From the NCBI GenBank assembly GCA_017520425.1, contig JAFXFO010000038.1, positions 1-42,728 on the forward strand: a DNA stretch of 42,728 bases. The letters run 5' to 3'. The notes under the pieces were generated by a model, which worked only from the letters and a program-made list of their open reading frames with translations, did not search any database and was not told the DNA's origin. Below, one piece after another: positions 8,186 through 16,028 of this stretch. Source of the DNA: Lachnospiraceae bacterium. GTDB lineage: Bacteria; Bacillota; Clostridia; Lachnospirales; Lachnospiraceae. Numbering within the stretch: the first letter of the stretch is position 1; each line of letters begins with the position of its first letter. Made by a program: the position numbers and the translations under genes.

Positions 8186-9094
8186 TCAGATAAGCGCCAT
8201 ATTCAGTGCTTCCGACAAAGTATAACTGACCTTCTTAATCATGGAATCCACATCCTTACCGGTCATATACATACTGTTTAACTGGGTTACAGCCTTGTGG
8301 ATACGTTCCATATCCTTCCATTCTTCCGGCTTGTTTTGGTCCTTTAACACTCTCTCCATGGCATCCACCACGATGGTAGCCGCATCCACTACGGTAGGGA
8401 CTCCTATGGCAATCACCGTTCTACCTAAGCTTTCCTCCGTCAATGCATTCCGATGATTGCCCACACCGGAGCCGGGCTGTATCCCAGCGTTACTAATCTG
8501 AATGGTTCGATTCAATCTCTTAGTGCTTCTGGCCGCCAAGGCATCGATAACCACCACCACATCCGGCTGTGTTTCTTCTACCACACCCTTCACGATTTCC
8601 GCTGTCTCCATACCGGTTTTCGCCATGACGCCGGGCTCTATGCTACTGATTTCATTGACGCACTTATTCTCATAGGCCGCCTTCCCATAGGTACGCATGA
8701 TATGCCTGGTGATCATCAGATTATCAAGTACCCTGGGGCCCAAAGCATCCGCCGTCACCTCCCGATTGCCCAGACCGACCACCAATACGGAAAGCCCCTC
8801 TTCCTTTTTAGGTAGCATACTTAACAACTCTTTCGAAATGCATTCCGAGATTTCCCTGTGATAATCTTCATCCGGCTCTAGTATTTCCGGCGCTTCTATG
8901 GTAATATAGGTTCCGATGGGTTTACCCATGGACTTGGCTGCGTTTTTGGTTTCAATGAGAACTCTGGTTACATGAATATGATCTTCCTCGATTTCATATT
9001 CTTCTACCTGTATTCCATGAAGCTTTTTCTTTGCTTCTGCCATACTTTCCCTTGCCTCTAACGCAAGGTCCGTTCTTACTTGAAAACCAGCCAT
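8186..9094 (-). CDS. gpr: spore germination protease GPR
   Basis: GPR degrades the small acid-soluble spore proteins early in germination. The 302-residue product starts MAGFQVRTDLALEARE, matching the start of the family including the short pro-segment removed during activation, and carries the conserved VVVGLGNREVTADALGP, SSIEPGVMAKTGMET and IDALAARS blocks. The length is a little shorter than in Bacillus (~370). GGAGG lies five bases before the ATG at 9094. It is transcribed divergently from rpsT and is followed by spoIIP after 63 bases, so the two are probably cotranscribed under forespore/mother-cell control. I could not assign a SigF/SigG promoter with confidence. Confidence 0.95.
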   Translation of the reverse strand: MAGFQVRTDLALEARESMAEAKKKLHGIQVEEYEIEEDHIHVTRVLIETKNAAKSMGKPIGTYITIEAPEILEPDEDYHREISECISKELLSMLPKKEEGLSVLVVGLGNREVTADALGPRVLDNLMITRHIMRTYGKAAYENKCVNEISSIEPGVMAKTGMETAEIVKGVVEETQPDVVVVIDALAARSTKRLNRTIQISNAGIQPGSGVGNHRNALTEESLGRTVIAIGVPTVVDAATIVVDAMERVLKDQNKPEEWKDMERIHKAVTQLNSMYMTGKDVDSMIKKVSYTLSEALNMALI

Positions 9095-9160
9095 ATCTGC
9101 CTCCGCAATCCTGAATTATTGTTTATCTCCTATTTTTTCTCAAAATCCGCAAAATATGTA

Positions 9161-9189
9161 TTGACAAATTGGAAAACCTTGTCTATTAT
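9161..9189 (+). promoter_or_regulatory. strong sigma-A promoter for rpsT
   Basis: TTGACA (9161-9166), 17-base spacer, TATTAT (9184-9189). The transcript would have a leader of about 80 bases before the TTG start. Confidence 0.88.
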
Positions 9190-9276
9190 GTAATAGTATG
9201 TGTACTTAGTCTTCCGTGTCTGGCTAATTACATATGTTTACAGAATTGGAATTCAATATATTGGAGGTGTAGAACT

Positions 9277-9540
9277 TTGGCTAACATTAAATCTGCAAAG
9301 AAGAGAATCGAAGTTGCTAGAATCAGAACCGAGAGAAATAAGTCTATTAAGTCTGGTGTTAAGACTGCTATCAAGAAGGTTTATGCTGCAATCGAAGCTG
9401 GTGACAAGGCTGCTGCTCAGGCTGAGCTTGCTAACGCTACCAAGGCTATCGAAATGGCTGCTTCTAAGGGCATCTATCACAAGAACAACGTTGCAAGAAA
9501 AGTTTCACGTCTTAGCAAGGCTGTTAATCAGATGGCTTAA
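9277..9540 (+). CDS. rpsT: 30S ribosomal protein S20
   Basis: The 87-residue, Lys/Arg/Ala-rich product begins MANIKSAKKRIEVARIR and ends RKVSRLSKAVNQMA, a clear S20, which binds 16S rRNA early in 30S assembly. Translation must start at a TTG (9277): the sequence before it in the same frame lacks S20 homology, and GGAGG lies ten bases upstream. Escherichia coli rpsT also uses UUG, where it takes part in autogenous control. The gene is monocistronic, with a strong promoter and terminator, and is divergent from gpr as part of the conserved Firmicutes block. Confidence 0.97.
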   Translation: MANIKSAKKRIEVARIRTERNKSIKSGVKTAIKKVYAAIEAGDKAAAQAELANATKAIEMAASKGIYHKNNVARKVSRLSKAVNQMA

Positions 9541-9561
9541 TTTAAAATTTTTATATATAAA

Positions 9562-9596
9562 AAAGAACTCACACCGTCATGTGAGTTCTTTTTTGT
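9562..9596 (+). terminator. Rho-independent terminator of rpsT
   Basis: AAAGAACTCACA (9562-9573) pairs with TGTGAGTTCTTT (9580-9591), continuing into a run of T. The A-run before it makes it potentially bidirectional. Confidence 0.93.
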
Positions 9597-9616
9597 TGTT
9601 CTTTTATTTTTTCTAT

Positions 9617-9674
9617 TTGGCGATTAGCCAAACATTCGCAAAAGGAAAGCTGTGTAACAGCGATTTTGCGAATG
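9617..9674. repeat. two hairpins, the second a nested palindrome
   Basis: TTGGC-GATTA-GCCAA (9617-9631) is followed by CATTCGCAAAA/TTTTGCGAATG (9633-9643 with 9664-9674). The second pair encloses a triloop hairpin GCTGT-GTA-ACAGC (9649-9661). They lie between convergent rpsT and the TPM-protein gene. The inner hairpin has the same AGC-NNN-GTA-NNN-GCG pattern as one in the gap-pgk gap (minus strand, 17517-17531), with different but complementary stem bases. Role unknown; termination of the minus-strand gene is possible. Confidence 0.6.
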
Positions 9675-9697
9675 GGCTCTGACGCATTAATTACAAC

Positions 9698-10639
9698 CTA
9701 AAACCTTCTGCTACCGCCGCCATGTACCCGACCGGAACTACTGATATGTCTACCGCCACCACCGGAACTTCTTACACCGCCACCGCCACCTCCGGTGGAA
9801 GTGGTATTGCGGGGTATTCTTCTGGAAGTAACATTCTTTCTAACAAATTCATCCCTAATTATATTATTGCTGGATCTTTCGCTTACGTAAGTATGACTGC
9901 TGGTGGTCACACTACCCTCTTTGCTAATGGATTTAACTGCCACAAAGGAGCTTGCCACAATAATAGGAATAATTGCCGCTGCTAACAAAAACAAAAATAT
10001 TGCATAGGGTGGCAATCCAATGCCCATCAATGATACCGTCTTATTCACATATGCTTTATATGCCTTATAGGGTGAACCGCCTGACAAAATAACATTTGCC
10101 ACAGAATCAATAACCTGGTCAATCTTTCTTGTGGAGAACTTATCCATCACCTTACCACAAGTGGATAAATGAGCGCCTCTCTGGCTTCCTTCCTCATCTT
10201 CATACCAGTTCATCAAAAGCAATGCGCCGCTATATTCCTCATCATAGCCAAACATATTTTCATCGTAAAAATCGTCAGCGATATCTTGCATATTTGCATC
10301 CCAGTAATAAGAACGATAACCGTATTTTTCCTTGGCCTCATCACCTTCTACTGACTTATCGATTGTCACCAGTACGATATCCGCCTGAATCTTTTTCTCA
10401 GATTTGGCAATCAGCTTTGTCAGTTTTTCTTCTTCTTCGTCTGTCAAAACATCTGCATAATCAAATACTCTCTCATCCGGTGCCTCATCATTGGTACGCT
10501 CACCCTTACCAAACAGATTCCTTGCAAAGACTACACCTGACAAAACCAGCATAATTGCTACTACTACAAACCAACCACGAAAGTACTTAAGGTAATGCTT
10601 TCTGGCTTCTTTTTTTGCATTAAATTCTTCTACTGACAT
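9698..10639 (-). CDS. TPM-domain membrane protein with Gly/Ser/Arg-rich tail
   Basis: The 313-residue product has a transmembrane segment near residues 28-46 (WFVVVAIMLVLSGVVFA). A TPM (YgcG/repair-of-PSII) domain follows from VFDYADVLTDEEEEKLTKLI through ADIVLVTIDKSV. A second membrane segment lies near 215-240, and the tail is low-complexity Gly/Ser/Arg ending GGGSRRF. TPM domains in other proteins have been linked to phosphatase activity or photosystem/membrane protein turnover, but the bacterial function is unclear. The ATG at 10639 has GGAGG eight bases upstream, overlapping the end of the preceding zinc-ribbon gene's downstream region (19-base gap), which suggests one operon and a shared membrane complex. 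Confidence 0.85.
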   Translation of the reverse strand: MSVEEFNAKKEARKHYLKYFRGWFVVVAIMLVLSGVVFARNLFGKGERTNDEAPDERVFDYADVLTDEEEEKLTKLIAKSEKKIQADIVLVTIDKSVEGDEAKEKYGYRSYYWDANMQDIADDFYDENMFGYDEEYSGALLLMNWYEDEEGSQRGAHLSTCGKVMDKFSTRKIDQVIDSVANVILSGGSPYKAYKAYVNKTVSLMGIGLPPYAIFLFLLAAAIIPIIVASSFVAVKSISKEGSVTTSSHTYVSERSSNNIIRDEFVRKNVTSRRIPRNTTSTGGGGGGVRSSGGGGRHISSSGRVHGGGSRRF

Positions 10640-10658
10640 CCCTTTCTCCTCCCTCAAA

Positions 10659-11645
10659 CTAGAAATTCGTCACGATATAACCGGCCATCAAAATAATAGC
10701 TGTCAGAGATGCCCACAGCGTAAATCCGTAAGCCTTTACCTTTGCCTTAGACACAGGTGCCTTACCGATAATCTTTCCGGTCTGACCGTTAATATAGAAA
10801 GGATATTCTTCGCCTTTATACTTATATATGTATTTCCATACCGGAAGCAGGCAGAACTTACCATCGGTTCTCTTAGGCGTTACCTGCCTGTCAGTAGCAA
10901 CCACCTGGGAATAACCGTTAATACTATTACGAAGTATGGTATCTGCACTGGAACGCAACTTTTCAATCGCTCTCTTCTCCAAAGTATCTACCGACATATT
11001 ATATTTCTGTCCGTTAAAACCGGACATGAACTCAGGCACAAAATCCACCATGTAATCATAATTATATGGCTCCATCAAATCCATGATATGGTCCGGCATG
11101 GCAATGGATGCATCTACCGGGATATCACTGTATCCCACATTCATATCTCTGATAATATTGTAATAAGAGGTCTCCGTATAATGCATTTCACCGCTGGACC
11201 AGCTACGTGTCTTTGTTCCCTCACCCCGATAAACACAGCGTGCATCATAATCATACAGCCAAAAAGGAACATATTCTCCGGTCATACTATTCAGTCTTAC
11301 TTCCGACAGAAAATCCGTAGGTGCAAACACTCTGCTCTTGAAATTATCTCGCATCAGTTGCTTCACCATATTCTTGCTGTACTTAAAGGGTATCATCTTC
11401 TTAGGGGTAAACTCACCCTCCACCCTTTCGTTTAGGATAATGTAATTACTACAATAAGGGCACTGCAATGCAGAGGTATACTCCCCTATCTCCAGTTCAC
11501 CGGAACAATCCGGACAATGTGTAATATTGTACAAATCATGCTTTCTCTCATGACTCTTCTCACTTTCACAGTAAGGACAGAACATGCCCTCATGCTCCGG
11601 ACTGTATACGGTATTGCCTCCACAATTCTTACATTTAAAAATCAT
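10659..11645 (-). CDS. membrane-anchored double zinc-ribbon protein
   Basis: The 328-residue product opens with four CxxC knuckles: C5/C8, C23/C26, C44/C47 and C62/C65. That is enough for two zinc ribbons of the TFIIB/replication-factor style. A globular region rich in Tyr and aromatic residues follows (about 85-300). The protein ends with one hydrophobic segment (TLWASLTAIILMAGYIV), so it is probably tail-anchored with the body in the cytoplasm. I do not recognise a defined function. It is cotranscribed with the TPM-domain gene just downstream. The ATG at 11645 has GGAGAG seven bases upstream. Confidence 0.82.
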   Translation of the reverse strand: MIFKCKNCGGNTVYSPEHEGMFCPYCESEKSHERKHDLYNITHCPDCSGELEIGEYTSALQCPYCSNYIILNERVEGEFTPKKMIPFKYSKNMVKQLMRDNFKSRVFAPTDFLSEVRLNSMTGEYVPFWLYDYDARCVYRGEGTKTRSWSSGEMHYTETSYYNIIRDMNVGYSDIPVDASIAMPDHIMDLMEPYNYDYMVDFVPEFMSGFNGQKYNMSVDTLEKRAIEKLRSSADTILRNSINGYSQVVATDRQVTPKRTDGKFCLLPVWKYIYKYKGEEYPFYINGQTGKIIGKAPVSKAKVKAYGFTLWASLTAIILMAGYIVTNF

Positions 11646-11709
11646 CGTGTTTCTCTCCTTTCTCCCCCTGAAAAATAGTCGCCTGCGGCGCAAAAAAACA
11701 CTTGAACAC

Positions 11710-11738
11710 ATTATAACATAATTCTACAAAAAATACAA
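11710..11738 (-). promoter_or_regulatory. sigma-A promoter for the zinc-ribbon/TPM operon
   Basis: On the minus strand TTGTAT (11738-11733) and TATAAT (11715-11710) are 17 bases apart, about 65 bases upstream of the zinc-ribbon gene. Confidence 0.7.
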
Positions 11739-11742
11739 TTTC

Positions 11743-11778
11743 AAAAAGGACGACGGCCTTAAAACCATCGTCCTTTTT
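11743..11778 (-). terminator. terminator of the GntR/ABC operon
   Basis: AAAAAGGACGA/TCGTCCTTTTT arms (11743-11754 with 11768-11778) form a long stem with A and T runs on both sides, downstream of the permease stop. It is symmetric, but only the minus strand has a gene leading into it. Confidence 0.88.
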
Positions 11779-11795
11779 ATGCTTATGTAATTACA

Positions 11796-12554
11796 TTAAA
11801 CACTAATCCTTTTATCCAAAAGCCATGTGGTTCCAAAGTAACAAAGTACCATTGCCACAGCATATATACCCATATAAATCCACGAATCGGCATTAAGTCC
11901 CAATGTTTCTGATGACATCATATTTTTTGTTACATAATCAGCCACTTTCTCCAGTAATATCTGTAATACAACGTAGATACCAAAACTAATCACACCTTTA
12001 TAACGCTTATTAGCAAATAAAGTAGTAGATAATGTAATGGCCAACATACACATGAGTACAAACTCTACCCAAACCACAAGCACTGCGCTGACTATATATA
12101 TTATTTCTGTTGTATTCAACGGAATTCCTGCAATCTGTTCAAATATCATCTTAATCATTTCAATCATTTCTTTGATTTCGCCTTTTTTCGCAGATATTGC
12201 AAACACGTCAACCACAAAGATTGCTACAAATGCAGCACCTACCAGCAAAATCTGGAGAAAGGTGGTAATCATCTTTGCCCCTACTACCTGATACATATTA
12301 CGTGGTATCAGAAACAGCATATAGCTTTGCTTGGTCTTTAAATCATTAGAATATGTCACGATTGTTTCAAAGCTAAAATAAAACATGGCTGCAAATCCTA
12401 ATATAGAAAGAATACCGATTCCACTGGCGGACCAATCAGGATTATCTATCAATAAACCCACAAAAAATATCACCTGGCTGATTGCTGCCACCACTCCCAC
12501 TATGATTTTCGACAGCATCTGCTTCTTTAATTCATATTTAATCAATTTTCCCAT
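11796..12554 (-). CDS. ABC-2 type transporter permease
   Basis: The 252-residue protein has about six hydrophobic segments (for example IIVGVVAAISQVIFFVGLLI, GILSILGFAAMFYF, FLQILLVGAAFVAIFVV, IIYIVSAVLVVWVEFVLMC and a last pair near 205-245). The soluble N-terminus is short and positive. This fits the membrane half of an ABC-2 exporter. The ATPase gene ends 15 bases upstream and a GntR gene precedes that, the usual YtrA-type arrangement. The substrate cannot be read from sequence; related operons respond to cell-wall antibiotics or act on lipids. GGGGGAG precedes the ATG. Confidence 0.85.
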   Translation of the reverse strand: MGKLIKYELKKQMLSKIIVGVVAAISQVIFFVGLLIDNPDWSASGIGILSILGFAAMFYFSFETIVTYSNDLKTKQSYMLFLIPRNMYQVVGAKMITTFLQILLVGAAFVAIFVVDVFAISAKKGEIKEMIEMIKMIFEQIAGIPLNTTEIIYIVSAVLVVWVEFVLMCMLAITLSTTLFANKRYKGVISFGIYVVLQILLEKVADYVTKNMMSSETLGLNADSWIYMGIYAVAMVLCYFGTTWLLDKRISV

Positions 12555-12569
12555 TGTCTTCTCCCCCTC

Positions 12570-13256
12570 TTATGCATATACTTCCTTGTACAGTTCTACG
12601 ATGGACTTACCACGTTCGATACGTACTTCTTCTGCATCTCCGGCCAGTACCAGACTTCCCTGCTTTAAGAAAACCACACTGTCCACGATAGCCTCCAGCT
12701 CATCCACCAAATGACTGGAAATCACCAAGGTTTTATCTTCCCCTGCCACTTCTACGATAGCCTTCAAAATCTGCTCTCTGGCAATGATATCGATACCATT
12801 TAAAGGTTCATCCAGCATATAAAGCTGTGCATCCCTTGCCATAGTGGCTGCGATTTTTAACTTTGCCGCCTGACCGGAAGAAAGCTCCTTTGCTTTATCC
12901 TCCATATGTAAATCCATTCTGCTAATTAGCTCTTCGTATTTCTCCACTGAAAAATCTTCAAAGAAATCAGCAAAGTATTTTCCCACATCCTTAATGGTCA
13001 TGTATGCATAAAAGAAGGGCTCTGTAGACATATATGCCACTCTTTTCTTGGACTCCACACCGATGGGACCATTGTTAAAGGTCACCGTACCGGAAGTAGG
13101 CTTGATAAGTCCTGCCACCATCTTCATAAAAGTAGTTTTTCCACTTCCGTTAGGTCCCAGCAATGCATAAATCTTCCCCTTTTCCAGCACCAAATCCACA
13201 TCTCTCAGTGCCCATCTTCTCATGTATTTTTTTCCTAATTTATTCGCTTCTACCAT
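12570..13256 (-). CDS. ABC transporter ATP-binding protein
   Basis: The 228-residue ATPase carries Walker A GPNGSGKTT (34-42), signature LSSGQ (125-129), Walker B LYMLDEP (145-151) and the H-loop in VISSHLVDEL. At the expected Q-loop position the sequence is AYMSTEP, so the usual Gln is not obvious, as in other short exporter ATPases of this group. It would dimerise and drive the permease encoded just downstream. It is the middle gene of the gntR-ATPase-permease operon, 32 bases after the regulator. Confidence 0.92.
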   Translation of the reverse strand: MVEANKLGKKYMRRWALRDVDLVLEKGKIYALLGPNGSGKTTFMKMVAGLIKPTSGTVTFNNGPIGVESKKRVAYMSTEPFFYAYMTIKDVGKYFADFFEDFSVEKYEELISRMDLHMEDKAKELSSGQAAKLKIAATMARDAQLYMLDEPLNGIDIIAREQILKAIVEVAGEDKTLVISSHLVDELEAIVDSVVFLKQGSLVLAGDAEEVRIERGKSIVELYKEVYA

Positions 13257-13288
13257 CTCTTCCTCCTCGAAATCATTCTTTCTTTTTG

Positions 13289-13639
13289 TTAATAGTTTTC
13301 GTCTAAGAGCTTATGCACATCTTCTTTGGTATATCCCAAATTCTTAAACTCTGCCACTAAGCTCTGAATTAATTGTTCTGCCCGTTCGTTTCGTAGCTTC
13401 TCTACCATCCCCGGGTCTTCGGTAATATATGTACCAAGTCCTCGTTTGGTAAAGCATAACTCTATAGCTTCCAATTCCTTATAAACCCTGGCCGCTGTAT
13501 TGGGATTAATTTGATATCGTAGTGCCATATCCCTTGCAGACCAAAGCTTTTCACCGGGCTTCAGTTCGCCGCTGATCATCAGCCGCTTAATCTCTTCCAC
13601 CACCTGTAGATAGATTGGTGTACTTGCGGAAAACTCCAT
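13289..13639 (-). CDS. GntR-family regulator, YtrA subfamily
   Basis: The 116-residue product has a winged helix at the N-terminus (PIYLQVVEEIKRLMISGELK, SARDMALRYQINPNTAARVY, KRGLGTYI) and only a short C-terminal helical tail. That combination defines the YtrA subfamily of GntR repressors, which lack a large ligand domain and usually control a neighbouring ABC exporter. The gene is first in its operon and its promoter is covered by a perfect inverted repeat (13667-13688), so it should repress its own operon. The ligand or stress signal is unknown. Confidence 0.93.
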   Translation of the reverse strand: MEFSASTPIYLQVVEEIKRLMISGELKPGEKLWSARDMALRYQINPNTAARVYKELEAIELCFTKRGLGTYITEDPGMVEKLRNERAEQLIQSLVAEFKNLGYTKEDVHKLLDENY

Positions 13640-13666
13640 ATATCGCTCCTTTCTTTACGTGTATCG

Positions 13667-13708
13667 GTGTACTAGTTACATAGTACACTATGTTTTTATG
13701 GTTGTCAA
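13667..13708 (-). promoter_or_regulatory. promoter with YtrA-type operator
   Basis: Minus-strand TTGACA (13708-13703), 17-base spacer, TACTAT (13685-13680). A perfect inverted repeat GTGTACTA-N6-TAGTACAC (13667-13688) covers the -10 box, so a bound regulator would block RNA polymerase. The position directly before gntR points to autorepression. Confidence 0.9.
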
Positions 13709-13732
13709 TAGTGATTTTACATTTTTTTCAAA

Positions 13733-13758
13733 TAAAAAGAACGGGGATACCGTTCCCC
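13733..13758 (-). terminator. terminator after the HAD remnant
   Basis: On the minus strand GGGGA (13758-13754) pairs with TCCCC (13747-13743), or AACGG with CCGTT, followed by CTTTTTATTT. It ends the short HAD-like reading frame. Confidence 0.7.
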
Positions 13759-13772
13759 ATTTACAATACTTT

Positions 13773-13868
13773 CTACTTCCATTTGTATGTAAAAGATGGT
13801 ACTGCTTCCGTCTCAAACTCATCCGGTGATATGTATAATGTATCATCCAGATCAAAGGATACTTTCAT
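13773..13868 (-). pseudogene. HAD-family hydrolase remnant (N-terminal 31 codons)
   Basis: A 31-codon frame begins MKVSFDLDDTLYISPDEF with GGAGG six bases before its ATG. FDLDDTL is HAD motif I, containing the nucleophile Asp and the DxDxT signature. The frame stops after VPSFTYKWK and is followed directly by a terminator, so motifs II-IV and the cap are missing. The ribosome site, an upstream TTATACT-like -10 (near 13915) and a terminator suggest an internally deleted hydrolase gene that kept its ends. Expression as a 31-residue peptide is possible but no function is implied. Confidence 0.65.
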
Positions 13869-13956
13869 ATGGGTCCTCCACTATATTACGTGCATATTCT
13901 TCTACCGATTTCAGTATAACATAAACTTTACCCCAAAAACATTATTATTAAGCACA

Positions 13957-13986
13957 AAAGGGCCAAAGCACTTGCTATGACCCTTT
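13957..13986 (-). terminator. terminator of the XRE-TPR gene
   Basis: AAAGGG (13957-13962) pairs with CCCTTT (13981-13986), with an inner AGCA/TGCT stem. On the minus strand it is followed by TGTGCTT, and it lies 20 bases after the XRE-TPR stop codon. Confidence 0.65.
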
Positions 13987-14005
13987 CTTCGAATAATCTC
14001 ATTAT

Positions 14006-15037
14006 TCACTTCGCACCTACCAAATCTTTTAACTGCTTAATTTCACTGTTCGCCCATTCCACATCATTGCCTTCTGTCAGTCCGTAATCCTCTTTAAGCA
14101 CCTGCAGAATACATTCCCAGGCCTTAACAGCTTCTTCAAAACGTCCCAGCTTTTTGTACAGGAAAGCCAAGGAATATACCATATCCAATGCTCGTTTAGG
14201 CGCTTTCTGTAAGTCAAAGGCTCTCTTAAAGTAAGCAATCGCATTATCATACTCATTCAGGCGGTTCAAGCGTTCTCCCACCTCATACTGTGCAGCCCAA
14301 TCCTCTGTAGAAACAGTAGCCCAGATTTCCTTAGCCTCGTTAACATTTCCTCTCTTTACCTGTACATCACCCAGCAAAATCTCCTTCATGAATTTCTGTT
14401 CGTCAGAAGGCTGCATCATACGGATGATTTCTTCCGCCTTATCAAAATACTTTTGGCTAATCATAGCTTCTACCAGACTATTGCATAAGCCTTCATTTTG
14501 CGGATATTTCCTTGCATAAGGTTCACAGACTCTGATAAACCAATCATTGGCGCTATGGTATTTGTACTCGTTTCCTCCGCGTACCCAACGATAGAGACTG
14601 TAGATTTCATCATCCAAAGGACTGACTTCCATAGCCTTTTCCAAAAGCTTACCTGCCGCAAGCAATTCCTCATTTGACTTGTTCAAAACTACCTTTGCAT
14701 ATGTTTTAATAGCATCCACATTTTTCGAATTCTCGCTCAGCATCGTATCCAAGGTACGCTTCGCATAAGCAAAATTTCCATCATTCATCTTTTCATAGTC
14801 CAGAATGTGTCTGATGCGTTCCATTTCATCCTCATGACTGATGGAAAACAGTTCATCAATTCTCACTCCGAAGAAAACGGCTATCCCGGGCAGCAATGTG
14901 ATATCCGGCAATCCTACACCGGTCTCCCATTTGCTGACCGCCTGATAAGATATCCCCAAATACTCTGCCAAATCCTCCTGTGTCACGCCCTGTGCGGTTC
15001 GTAATTTCTTTATTACACTTCCAATATTCATATCCAT
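14006..15037 (-). CDS. XRE-family regulator with TPR repeats
   Basis: The 343-residue protein has an N-terminal helix-turn-helix (IGSVIKKLRTAQGVTQEDLA, YLGISYQAVSKWETG; about residues 5-60). It is followed by a helical region with TPR-like units such as YFDKAEEIIRMM, GNVNEAKEIW, EYDNAIAYFKRAF and RFEEAVKAWECIL. This architecture resembles peptide- or protein-responsive regulators (PlcR/Rgg-like) and is common in Lachnospiraceae with unknown signals. The ATG at 15037 follows AGGAG; a second ATG two codons later is also possible. A palindrome overlapping the ribosome site region (15052-15067) may be its own operator. No peptide gene is visible beside it. Confidence 0.85.
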   Translation of the reverse strand: MDMNIGSVIKKLRTAQGVTQEDLAEYLGISYQAVSKWETGVGLPDITLLPGIAVFFGVRIDELFSISHEDEMERIRHILDYEKMNDGNFAYAKRTLDTMLSENSKNVDAIKTYAKVVLNKSNEELLAAGKLLEKAMEVSPLDDEIYSLYRWVRGGNEYKYHSANDWFIRVCEPYARKYPQNEGLCNSLVEAMISQKYFDKAEEIIRMMQPSDEQKFMKEILLGDVQVKRGNVNEAKEIWATVSTEDWAAQYEVGERLNRLNEYDNAIAYFKRAFDLQKAPKRALDMVYSLAFLYKKLGRFEEAVKAWECILQVLKEDYGLTEGNDVEWANSEIKQLKDLVGAK

Positions 15038-15051
15038 TTCTATTTTCTCCT

Positions 15052-15067
15052 TTAAGTACTCACTTAA
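15052..15067. promoter_or_regulatory. possible operator, TTAAGT-N4-ACTTAA
   Basis: A perfect 6-bp inverted repeat lies just upstream of the ribosome site of the XRE-TPR gene. A related half-site GTGACTTAAA occurs about 90 bases further upstream near 15157. Autoregulation is an inference from position. Confidence 0.4.
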
Positions 15068-15171
15068 TATTTCGTATCAGCTGATGAATTTAGCATATCG
15101 AAATTTTCAAAAAAGAACAATAACCTTTAGTTTGAGGGGACTCAACGGATAGGTGAGTGACTTAAATATAC

Positions 15172-15206
15172 AAAAACACCGGATAGTGATGACACACTAC
15201 CCGGTG
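15172..15206 (-). terminator. terminator of the gap-pgk-tpi operon
   Basis: On the minus strand CACCGGGTAGTG (15206-15195) pairs with CACTATCCGGTG (15188-15177) and is followed by TTTTTG. It lies 20 bases after the tpiA stop. Confidence 0.93.
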
Positions 15207-15225
15207 CATGATACATATTTATATT

Positions 15226-15978
15226 TTACTTATTGTAGTTAACGATAGCGCCGAAGTCAGGCTTCAGAGAAGCGCCACCTACCAAACCACCGTCAATATC
15301 CGGCTGTGCGAATAATTCAGGTGCGCTGGAAGCAGATACAGAGCCGCCGTACTGGATACGGATAGCTGCTGCAGTAGCATCATCATAAACTTCTGCGATA
15401 CAGTCACGGATTGCCTTACATACTTCCTGAGCCTGCTCAGTAGTAGCAACCTTACCGGTACCGATAGCCCAGATAGGCTCATAAGCGATTACTGCAGTTG
15501 CAGCCTGCTGCGCGGTAACGTTTAAGAAAGCAATCTTAATCTGCTGACGGATGAAGTCGATGGTAACGCCCTGCTCTCTCTGAGTCAAGGTTTCACCACA
15601 GCATACGATAGGGGTAATGCCGTATTCGAATGCCTTTAATACCTTCTTGTTTACGGTTTCGTCGGTTTCTGCGAAGTATTCTCTTCTCTCAGAATGTCCG
15701 ATGATTACATACTTAACTCCAACATCAGTAAGCATGTTAGGAGCGATTTCACCGGTAAATGCACCCTTATCTTCGAAGTACATATTTTCAGCACCGATGT
15801 TGATATTAGAACCCTTAGCAGCTTCCATAGCAGGAATGATGTCGATTGCAGGTACGCAGAATACTACGTCTACATCGTCATTAACTACGAGGGGCTTTAA
15901 AGTATTTACAAGTTCAACTGCCTGGCTGGGAGTCATGTTCATCTTCCAGTTACCAGCGATAATTTTTCTTCTTGCCAT
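15226..15978 (-). CDS. tpiA: triosephosphate isomerase
   Basis: This 250-residue TIM-barrel enzyme interconverts dihydroxyacetone phosphate and glyceraldehyde 3-phosphate in the cytoplasm. Catalytic residues are in place: K12 (GNWKMN), H95 (IIGHSERRE) and E167 ([11 protein letters not shown]), with the flexible loop following and the phosphate-binding GGS and GG motifs near the C-terminus. GAGG lies about eight bases before the ATG, and a small GGTGC/GCACC hairpin precedes the ribosome site. It is the last gene of the operon, separated from pgk by the structured repeat at 16029-16167. Confidence 0.98.
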   Translation of the reverse strand: MARRKIIAGNWKMNMTPSQAVELVNTLKPLVVNDDVDVVFCVPAIDIIPAMEAAKGSNINIGAENMYFEDKGAFTGEIAPNMLTDVGVKYVIIGHSERREYFAETDETVNKKVLKAFEYGITPIVCCGETLTQREQGVTIDFIRQQIKIAFLNVTAQQAATAVIAYEPIWAIGTGKVATTEQAQEVCKAIRDCIAEVYDDATAAAIRIQYGGSVSASSAPELFAQPDIDGGLVGGASLKPDFGAIVNYNK

Positions 15979-16028
15979 GATTTATATCCTCTTTCTGGTG
16001 CAGATGCACCATATGTTATGTTGTGTAA

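Noticed and set aside
10129-10554. Plus-strand 141-residue frame and other long antisense frames inside genes
   Set aside because: They are opposite-strand shadows of well-identified genes with biased composition.
13690-13980. Plus-strand 96-residue frame
   Set aside because: It is antisense to the HAD remnant and two terminators, with no ribosome site or recognisable sequence.
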